A DNA stretch of 64,000 nt from Diphasiastrum complanatum (Eukaryota > Streptophyta > Lycopodiopsida > Lycopodiales > Lycopodiaceae). The notes under the pieces are model-generated. The model saw only the letters and a list, made by a program, of their open reading frames with translations. It did not search any database and was not told the origin of the DNA. This document shows positions 55,862 through 64,000 of this stretch, in pieces; position 1 is the stretch's first letter; every line of letters starts with the position of its first letter. The position numbers and the translations under genes are program-made. The stretch covers positions 1,051,863-1,115,862 of the forward strand of contig CM055102.1 of assembly GCA_029204225.1 (NCBI GenBank), written 5' to 3'.

Positions 55862-56018
55862 AAACTAACTCTAAACACCCAAAAATCTACCTAAAACTAC
55901 TCCAAAAAGCAAGAAATAGCTAAAATGCAGCTATACTAGTTAGAAAACCTATCTCTGGCAACGGCGCCACTGTAGTGTCAAAGTTCTCTCGCCTCACAAC
56001 ACATTTTATTGGCCGATA
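55862..56018 (-). repeat. Gypsy relic: LTR end, tRNA-Asp primer site and leader start, minus strand
   Basis: 55952-55969 read on the minus strand is TGGCGCCGTTGCCAGAGA, a tRNA-Asp primer site. The following ~90 bp (to 55862) match the start of copy A's leader at 3364-3460, including TAGGTAGATTTTTGGGTGTT. The piece to its right (55970-56018) would be the LTR end. It belongs to a relative of gypsy A/B in opposite orientation. Confidence 0.85.
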
Positions 56019-56022
56019 TTAT

Positions 56023-56934
56023 TTATGTACAATATGAAATACCCCCAACAATGATTTCATTGGCCATCTTTGTTGCTGCTATGTACTCTGCTTCGTAAGA
56101 TGACTGAGCCACAATGGTCTGCTTCTTGCTGACCCAGAGAGTTGCTGCTCCTGACGTGATGGTGCATCCTCCTGAGACACTTTTGCAGTCATCCTTGAGA
56201 GATGCCCAGCTAGCATCATTGTAGGAAAGCATCTGGAACCCTGCATCACAAGAATAACACAATCTAAAATCTTTCATTAATTGATGGTATTGCAAAATTC
56301 TTTTCACAATCTTCCAATGAGTTGAGCCTGGATTCATACAGAATTGGCTCATCCTGAACACGTCACGGGCTTCCACCTCTTCTCTGATTTCGATTATAGC
56401 CTTCTCAAGGGTCATCTGTGTATCTTTGGCAAGCAATGTTTGGGTCATCTGAAACGATCTTGGTAGAGCTCGTAGTAGGTATGTGAGCTGCTTCTCTGGT
56501 GAGACTGCATTCTAATTGTGTAAGGAAAGGAACAAGTCCTTCATTCTTCTGATGAAGGAGGTGAGGTCTTTACCATTCCATCTCAGATTGGTCAGCTGAT
56601 TTTCAAGAACCATAATTTGTCTTCGTGATTTCATTTGAAATTTGGTCAGCAAGGTGTCCCATATTTCTCTTGCATTGGAGAGTGTGGCTAGATCAAGTGT
56701 CAAGATATCTTTGATGGAGGAAAATAGGACGACTATTGTCTTTTCATTTCTTTCTCTCCATTCTCGTAGCTCCTTGCCAGTAGTTGTGGGCATTTCCTCT
56801 GTGCCGTCAACCCAGGGCCATAGACTTTCTCCTTTCAGTATGGGAGAAATCTTCACTTTCCATGCTATGAAGTTTGATTTTGAAGAGTCCAAGATCATCC
56901 AGAACTTTGACTGAATGTTGCTAGTGGATGTCAT
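56023..56934 (-). pseudogene. Copia D, unit 1: gag joined to RNase H
   Basis: Minus strand. ATG 56934 opens gag (FWMILDSSKSNFIAWKVKIS, ILKGESLWPWVDG, TKFQMKSRRQIMVLENQLTN) and meets TAG after 140 residues. After the stop the same frame region continues QTLLAKDTQMTLEKAIIEIR and EEVEARD, then passes abruptly into a connection/RNase H segment: MNPGSTHWKIVKRILQYHQL, SYNDASWASLKDDCKSVSGG and VAQSSYEAEYIAATKMANEI. Zinc knuckle, protease, integrase and RT are all gone. The RNase H Asp and Glu in these motifs remain. Not a working element; same family as C1. Confidence 0.9.
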
Positions 56935-56995
56935 AGCCTGAAAGAATCAGCCGTAGTTCTGATAAAGCTTTTTGGGCTCTGATAGAGCTAGTTAT

Positions 56996-57907
56996 TTATG
57001 TACAATATGAAATACCCCCAACAATGATTTCATTGGCCATCTTTGTTGCTGCTATGTACTCTGCTTCGTAAGATGACTGAGCCACAATGGTCTGCTTCTT
57101 GCTGACCCAGAGAGTTGCTGCTCCTGACGTGATGGTGCATCCTCCTGAGACACTTTTGCAGTCATCCTTGAGAGATGCCCAGCTAGCATCATTGTAGGAA
57201 AGCATCTGGAACCCTGCATCACAAGAATAACACAATCTAAAATCTTTCATTAATTGATGGTATTGCAAAATTCTTTTCACAATCTTCCAATGAGTTGAGC
57301 CTGGATTCATACAGAATTGGCTCATCATGAACATGTCACGGGCTTCCACCTCTTCTCTGTTTTCGACTATAGCCTTCTCAAGGGTCATCTGTGTATCTTT
57401 GGCAAGCAATGTTTGGGTCATCTGAAACGATCTTTGTAGAGCTCGCAGTAGGTATGTGAGCTGCTTCTCTGGTGAGACTGCATTCTAATTGTGTAAGGAA
57501 AGGAACAAGTCCTTCATTCTTCTGATGAAGGAGGTGAGGTCTTTACCATTCCATCTCAGATTGGTCAGCTGATTTTCAAGAACCATAATTTGTCTTCGTG
57601 ATTTCATTTGAAATTTGGTCAGCAAGGTGTCCCATATTTCTCTTGCATTGGAGAGTGTGGCTAGATCAAGTGTCAAGATATCTTTGATGGAGGAAAATAG
57701 GACGACTATTGTCTTTTCATTTCTTTCTCTCCATTCTCGTAGCTCCTTGCCAGTAGTTGTGGGCATTTCCTCTGTGCCGTCAACCCAGGGCCATAGACTT
57801 TCTCCTTTCAGTATGGGAGAAATCTTCACTTTCCATGCTATGAAGTTTGATTTTGAAGAGTCCAAGATCATCCAGAACTTTGACTGAATGTTGCTAGTGG
57901 ATGTCAT
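56996..57907 (-). pseudogene. Copia D, unit 2: gag joined to RNase H
   Basis: Second copy with the same internal deletion and the same TAG after gag residue 140, so both lesions preceded the duplication. It differs from unit 1 by a few residues at the fusion (IVENREEVEARDMFMMSQF against IIEIREEVEARDVFRMSQF). This unit lies next to the primer site and is the ancestral position. Confidence 0.9.
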
Positions 57908-57966
57908 AGCCTGAAAGAATCAGCCGTAGTTCTGATAAAGCTTTTTGGGCTCTGATAGAGCTAGAT

Positions 57967-57979
57967 GGCTCTGATACCA
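57967..57979 (-). promoter_or_regulatory. Primer binding site of copia D, initiator tRNA-Met
   Basis: Minus strand TGGTATCAGAGCC, three bases from the duplication end. Confidence 0.9.
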
Positions 57980-58428
57980 CTGATGAGAATCTATGTTCGC
58001 TCCATGAAACATCAGAAATGCTAAAAGCATTGATGGAAAAAATTTTGGAAGCGTCAAACGGCTCTAATAGCTTTGAAGGGAATTGCCAGGGATGAAGGCC
58101 AGATAGAGCTGACTTAGCAGGAGTAGCTACTGCTACTGACTGTGGTCTAATTCTCTTCAAGCCCCAGATCGCTACTGTAGATCTGATATAAAATTAAACT
58201 TGTACACAGCAGATAATGTTGAGTAAAACAACAACAAAAAGATATCTACTATTAGCATGCATTCCAATATTGCAGATCATACACATTATAGAACAAAGTA
58301 TTGCAAAAATCACTTCTATTATCAAAACTAAATATACAATGATTTTCTTGAGCATTGTCCATTTTCCAGATTAGCGCATTGGCGCAAGAGATGTTTACTC
58401 TCATGAATAATGCGATTAGCTATTGTTG
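57980..58428 (-). repeat. 5' LTR of copia D (right edge uncertain)
   Basis: Non-coding sequence upstream of the primer site on the minus strand, taken as LTR; it should start with TG near 58428, where gypsy copy B segment begins. No second LTR copy was found to fix the boundary. Confidence 0.55.
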
Positions 58429-60570
58429 ATCACTATATCAAATTCTTGCAGTTCTGTCTATTTTGTATATGTGACTGTATATCTGTGTCTGTATCCTCCG
58501 TCGATCCTTTATGTGATCAAACCAGGGATCTGATTAAATTAAAAGATCTAATCAAAAGAAAAAGCATTAATCTTGAACAAAATTGATTCTAGTTTTCCGT
58601 CATTGTCCTCCGTTCATTAGTTGTCTTATGCCCTTTACACCCTACCTTCATGTTGCAGACCTTCGCATTTTGCCTAAAAGACACTTTCGCAATTTTAAGA
58701 GAAAGTGTCGCTTTTTCAAGGGCAGGTGTCACTTTTTTCCAAAAGGCAAAAAATGCGATAGCTGGCTAAAAAACTTTTCTAAGGCATTTGAAAATAGTGT
58801 CGCTTTTTCTCGAAAGGCGAAAAACGCGACAGTGTCGCTTTTTCCTGAAGGGCAAAAAAGTTGACTTTAGGGTAGAAACCAAAGATGAATGTCGTCGCTT
58901 TTGTAAGGGCAAGTGTCGCTTTTTTTCGAAAGGCTAAAAAGCCGACAGTAGGCCTAAAAACTATTCTAAGGCATTTTGCGATAGTGTCACCTTTTTTGCA
59001 AAAATGCAAAAAATGTGACTGTTTCGGGAAAAGTTGCCAAAGTTATTTTCTAAGTGTTTTAGACCTAGGGATGAATTTTTCTCATGATCCAAAAATGTAA
59101 AATTGTGTGACGAAACAGTTCAAAAATGCAGACTGTGCGAAACATAGTTCAAAATGCACAATCGCTAAAAAACAGCAAAGGAGAAACTAAGAAAAAAGCT
59201 AAGACTTTGAAAGATAGAAACTCTTAGTTTCTTCAGAGGCTGCTTACCAACGAATCTACACACCCTATATTTTGACATGTCTTTTCGATCTCTCATCTTC
59301 ACTTGAATTGAAACGCGATTCTAAATTCAAACTTGATGAATAACTCAAATCCGAGTCAAAACTGTTGTTCGAATTTTCAGAAGGAAAAAAAGTATGTTTT
59401 TTCTTTTTGGATAAAAAATGCTTAACAGATCTTGAACTTTTGGATATTCTAGAAGTTTCATAGTTTTCAGCAATCGAAATGACATGTTCCAACGTATCAG
59501 TTGGTTATTGATCAATTCTTTTGGGTAATCTTCCCAAAAAACATTTGATTTGCATAGCGATAGGATACTATCATGTTAATTGACCAATAAGATTCTTGAA
59601 CCTTCTAGTATATTTTCTTAAAGATTTTTTGTCTTTCTTCCTTATTGAATTCAACTAGGACATAATACGAGACTTATAGGAATGTGAAAAATGTCAACTA
59701 GTTTAGTTGATTTATGTTGGCAATTTTGAGGCCAACATGAAATTCAACTTAGAGATAGATTTATTTTTGTCAATAAAGGCCTAAATAGTGTTTGTACTAT
59801 TTTTGGCAAGTACATTTGTGGATGAGGTCGGATTTTTATAGCGGAGAATTAGATGGCGTTTTAGAAAAAGTGCATGTTTAGAGCTCAATTCACTACCAAA
59901 TTTTGTAGGACCTTCTTCATGATTTTATAAAATGCCAAAGAAGCTGACGAAGGTTCTTAAGCTGATTTGGATGGTCTGCGAGAGTTCTTAATGTCTGGCA
60001 AGGGTTCAACAATCGCAGGGAAGGAACTCTCTCACAACTTGCTCCTGTCAATATTTTCTACAAACCAAATCTATAGGAAAGTCAATTCGACTACCCTGAT
60101 TCAATTTATGGTGCTTGCAAAGTTGATTTGATGATTTTGATGGCCTGCAAAGGTTTTGAAGTTTTCCTTCAAATGAACTCTTGCAAGACCCATTCTTGGA
60201 CTATTGTTTTATAACTAACTCTTGCAGAACTTACTCGAAGTCTATCTGGGTGAGGTCTTCTTATGGTGAGCTCTTACAGAGCTTACTGGAGGTCCATTTG
60301 GGTGAGATTTTCTTATGGTGAGCTCTGCCAGTGTTCTTATAATGGTTTGATAGCCATTTCATCATCTCAATAATTTCCTCTCTATTTTGCTTCATCGGGC
60401 CTGATACCTTCAAGTCTGATTGGCACTATCAATTGATAACTACTCACTGATGATAATCTACTATCCCTTTGATTTCATCTGATATTTTTTCTGCTTGAAT
60501 CTCATTGTAATGAGTGCTTGTGATAGTGTAGAATTTTATCTATAGTTCATCCACCATTCATTATCTTGCT
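58429..60570. repeat. Second copy of the segment 1-2136
   Basis: Near-identical to 1-2136 with small indels. The left boundary abuts the copia D LTR. It includes a clean hairpin at 58798-58831, where TGTCGCTTTTTC faces GCGAAAAACGCGACA; this unit is missing from copy A. Confidence 0.9.
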
Positions 60571-61057
60571 TCATATGTGTCACTAAGGTGGCCGATACTC
60601 ATGTAATCTACTGTCGTTGATGGGTGTATCAAATGGAGTCCCATCTAGCTATTGAAGTGTCATGGCTCCATGGTTGAGGATTTCCTTTATGTGGTAGGGA
60701 CCTTCACCTGTGAACTTCAATTTTTTCTTGATCGCCTTGGTTTTGTACATGAGGACCAAAAATATTGCTTGAAGGTCCTTCTTGTGCATCATGCCATACT
60801 TTGCGACGTGTTTTTTCAGCGACGAGAGTGCATGCACAGATAATAGGCAGTCTCACAAAGTCTATGTAGAACTTTACCATGTAATTGTAGAGATTTGGAA
60901 TCATCCAAGCACTATGTGGTTTTAACTCGCAATGATAGTACCAAAAACTCTATTGGCATTATAGCATCATGATCATAAGCCAGATGGAATGGTGTTTGAT
61001 TACTGCTACCTTTGTATATTGTCTTGAATGCCCACAGAGCATGTTGTGGGTATTTCA
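60571..61057 (-). pseudogene. Ty3/gypsy integrase C-terminal fragment, antisense (copy B)
   Basis: Same relic as at 2137-2621, with the KKLKFTGEGPYHIKEILNHG segment at 60650-60740 and the same stop before LDG. Additional small indels break it further (for example the VKTT region and a 3-bp insertion near 61000). Confidence 0.85.
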
Positions 61058-61767
61058 TGTATACAAATAAATAAGTGGGTCCCACCACTTAAAATAATGT
61101 TGGCCAAGCCTTGCCTAGTGGGCCCCACCATAGTACAGTAGAATAATAAGTGCAAGGCATTGGCATCCCGTGCGTATAGCGCAGCCACCAATGAGCACAA
61201 GTAGCAAGTTGTAATTCCTAGGAATAAGAGACTAGGGGCTTAAAACTCTAAAATGACATTAGAGGCCCCAAGTCGAGTTGCAAATAAAAAAGCTAAAAGG
61301 GCCCAACTTAAAACTCACATGAATAACGTGAATGCCCTTGTGCTTTCTTAGCACCAATAGATTTAAGTTGTGTTTAGTTTAAAGGCTTGGATTAGAATCC
61401 TTGCCCCAATGAAGTGGCCAATGAGAGTAAAGGAGGATCACCTCTAAAATCTACAAGAGGGAGTCATTTCCTTTGTCTTGTATCATATTACATTCTCATT
61501 CTAATAAAACTCTCTTGGTTTCTCCATCTCCATCTCTGTCTCTCTCTCCTCTCTCTCTCTCTTCTCCCTCTCTCCCTACATTGGGATAGAATAGCTTTTG
61601 GTAGGCGCTCGAGCCCCCAAAGCCTTTCTCAACCTAGGCGTTCTCTCTCTCCCTCTCTCCACTCTCTTTCTCCTCTCTCTCCTCTCCCTCTCTCTTCTTG
61701 CTATGCAGGTGAAGGCGAGGTTGCCGCTCCTAGCGACGGACCCCTATGCTACATCGATGACACAACA
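61058..61767 (+). repeat. 5' LTR of gypsy copy B
   Basis: Counterpart of 2622-3344, with shorter CT tracts; ends ACACAACA before the primer site. The left boundary carries the same uncertainty as copy A. Confidence 0.6.
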
Positions 61768-61768
61768 T

Positions 61769-61786
61769 TGGCGCCGTTGCTGGGGA
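61769..61786 (+). promoter_or_regulatory. Primer binding site of gypsy copy B, tRNA-Asp type
   Basis: TGGCGCCGTTGCTGGGGA, identical to copy A. Confidence 0.9.
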
Positions 61787-63110
61787 TAGGTTTCCACTAA
61801 CTAGTTTAGTTGTATTTTAGCTATTTTCTTGCTTTTTAGAGTAGTTTTAGGTATATTTTTGGGTGTTTAGAGTTAGGTTTCTGATTTTTTTTTGTGTTTG
61901 GACTGTTCACAGGTTAGCAGACGAGGTGTGAGAGGGTAGAGGAGGCCCTGAACAGCCTCTAAGGGTTTGAAACCCAAACCAACCAACCAGAAAAAAACAC
62001 CAATCTGTATTTTGGAGGGAAAAAGAGCCCAAAATCACATCAAATTTTTTATATCTCCAGAATCAGTAAGAATTAACCCTTGCATGACTGGCAGCAGCTC
62101 CAGGTTACTGTCCCAGACCTGCATAGAAGCCTGCGAGAGTTAGTTCCAAGCAGATTGTGAAAACCAGAGAAAAATCATAAAAAATTCAAAAAACCCTTGA
62201 AAAAATCCAAAAAATTCAAATCTTCATAAGAACTCTCGTAGAGCCCTCTGAAGTTCCATCTCAGTGAGACCAGGACACGTAGAAGTTTGCGAGAGTAAGT
62301 TTGATGTCTAAGTGCCTGTGCGAGAGTTCTCAATGAAAAAAAAGACGGGAAAGTACCAGTGAACCCTCGTAGACAGAAAAATTTTCAGTTCCAGTGGTCA
62401 AAAACTCCCCCAGAGGATTCTGAAGTTCCATCTTAGTGAGACTAGGACACATAAGAGCTTGTGAGAGTTAGTTTGATTCCGATGAGCAGAAAATTGGATT
62501 TAAGTGCAAAAAAACACTAAAAAGTGAAGATCCAACAAATCATTCCAGTAAGAACTCTTGCAGACCCTCTCAATCGATTCAGAATGTCAATTTACATCAG
62601 TGATGAAGCCTGCGAGAGTTAGTGTAAAGATCTGGTGAAGATCAAGCCAAAAAAGTGATTTTGAATCCTCGTAGACAGTGAAATTTTCACTTCTTGCAAG
62701 AGATTACTCTCACAGAGATTTCTATAGTGAGATATGATCTAGATCCAACTACTGTAAACCTTGCGAGAGTTACTTCCCAGAGATATGAAAGATATCAAGT
62801 TTTTTACCTGCAAAAACAACTAAATACCCTCGCACAGCCAACCCTCGCACAAGAGAACCCTCGCAGACTAGATCAGTGGAAAGATCTGCATCAGATCCAG
62901 CTACTATCAAAATCTCAGCTCAATCAATACAAGGAATAGAAAGTTATCAAGGAAGAACCACCATAAAGGGCCCAAAATTCACTTCCGGCCGATCAGATTG
63001 ATCAGATCCTTAGAGATCCAGACTGCATCCTATTGTATAAGCAAGATCCAATCACTTTGGAACCCACCATCGGATGAATTTGAGATCGGGACGATCAATA
63101 GCATGAAGAA
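61787..63110 (+). other. Leader of gypsy copy B
   Basis: Matches 3364-4686 with the same GCGAGAGTTAGT and CTCGCAGAC words, several better preserved than in copy A (for example CGCACAAGAGAACCCTCGCA near 62848). Confidence 0.85.
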
Positions 63111-64000
63111 GACAGTACCAGAAAATAAGACACTGGGTACAGAAAGTAGGAAAAAGAGCAAGAAAGAGATAATCCTGCGAAACCTTCAGTTGGCATCGAA
63201 CGGGAACCACAAACGGGCTCACCACTGCGCACTGATCATAATGATCGGTTGCACGAACATGAACCACCTTTTTACATGGTGGAGCATGAGGAACCACACA
63301 CTGAAAGGCTCACACTTCTACTATCAAGTCGTGTTAGTTTACCACTCGGAGAACTATTGCAGATTGTACCACAAGCTAAAAGCCTTCTAGCTGAATGGGT
63401 CAAAGCGGATGAGGATCCAATAGCAACTGAGCCCATACATTGTAAGGGCTATGAAGAAACAAGTAATGTCCTCCACATCGGAGCAGTATGGGAAAGTGAG
63501 GAACACAACATCACTTTGTCAATCAAACACAAGAGATACGAGGACGAGGCGATAGTGGTAGATGGAGGATTGGGTGTCAATTTGATCTCCACTACTTTGT
63601 ACAAAAAATGGGATTTACAAGGATTGAAGCCAACAAGATTCGCCATCAAGCTAGCTGATCAATCCTGTTTAAAACCAAAAGGTGTGGTTGTCGATATTCC
63701 TGTAAAGATAGCAGACATGCAGTTTGTGATTACTTTTGTAGTCATGGATATTCCTAAATCTCCATATGCATACCGTGTTTTATTGGAAAGACCGTGGTTG
63801 AGAACTGCGCAAGTAGTACACAACTGGTGTATGGGGAAACTCACCTTCGAGAACATAGAGCAGGCTGTAAAGGTTGATCCAACCACATGGGCGGTGAAAC
63901 CTATTGCACCCAAAGCTGATGACAGATCATCCACGACAGATCACGTGATTGATCGCCCAAGGGCAGCCAAGGGGGGTCACTATCATTCAGAGATGGATGT
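63111..64000 (+). pseudogene. Gypsy copy B: pol start and protease after gag deletion, cut by window
   Basis: At 63106-63110 the leader (copy A 4686) is joined to the gag/pol linker (copy A 6307), removing 1620 bp. From 63249 the frame equivalent to 6445 appears open to the window end and includes VVDGGLGVNLIS and RVLLERPWLRTAQVVHNW; here the R-P-W-L of the family is kept, where copy A has R-Q-W-L. Gag is absent, so the element is non-autonomous at best. Confidence 0.85.

Larger units (their letters stand above)
56019..57964 (-). repeat. 973-bp tandem duplication in copia element D
   Basis: Unit 1 is 56019-56991 and unit 2 is 56992-57964; both run from TTATTTATG to GAGCTAG and differ at fewer than ten positions that I can see. 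Each unit carries leader, gag and the gag/RNase H fusion of element D. Confidence 0.97.

Noticed and set aside
57894-58160. 88-residue minus-strand open frame in the copia D LTR
   Set aside because: It lies across the primer site and LTR end, and has no family features; chance frame.

Overview
This window is plant nuclear DNA, almost entirely nested and decayed LTR retrotransposons. The evidence is many Ty1/copia fragments with initiator-Met tRNA primer sites (TGGTATCAGAGC / TGGTATCAAAGC), Ty3/gypsy fragments of the Tat/Athila kind with a tRNA-Asp primer site (TGGCGCCGTTGC), GT-AG introns of about 85-120 bp, and one fragment of the plant neprosin family. I cannot name the species. I see no bacterial operons, CRISPR, rRNA or tRNA genes.

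Layout. (1) 1-9122 is a Ty3/gypsy element (copy A): LTR-like end 2622-3344, primer site, long leader, broken gag, protease, RT and start of RNase H, preceded by a 2.6-kb segment carrying antisense integrase. The same segment recurs at 58429-64000 (copy B) with a 1620-bp internal deletion over gag; copy B runs off the window. A third, more diverged copy (C) lies at 27.4-29.2 kb. (2) 9123-11879 interrupts copy A and holds two convergent intron-containing genes of no family I can name. (3) 11.9-23.9 kb is mostly old non-coding DNA with a gypsy RT relic, a small copia gag fragment and an isolated copia 3' end. (4) 23.99-26.64 kb has a neprosin C-terminal fragment and a degenerate tandem array that seems to derive from an exon. 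(5) 30.2-46.6 kb is a pile of copia elements on both strands: two minus-strand relics (C1, C2), a related pair of plus fragments (X1, X2), and a minus element Y with a long open gag-protease reading frame but dead integrase and no recognisable RT. A second unrecognised spliced gene pair (41.6-43.2 kb) sits between X2 and C2. (6) 46.6-55.1 kb is a minus copia (C3) into whose 5' LTR a plus copia (C4) inserted. C4 has a complete uninterrupted 1317-residue Gag-Pol and is the youngest and best preserved element here, although a deletion removed the first two thirds of its 5' LTR. (7) 56.0-58.4 kb is a minus copia deletion derivative (gag joined to RNase H) with a 973-bp tandem duplication.

The functional picture is of retroelement proteins (Gag, aspartic protease, integrase, RT, RNase H), most broken by stops, frameshifts or deletions; only C4 looks coding-competent. 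The best candidates for something undescribed are the two convergent spliced gene pairs, the exon-derived tandem array, the LTR flanked by two outward-facing primer sites, and the long open but RT-less frame of element Y.
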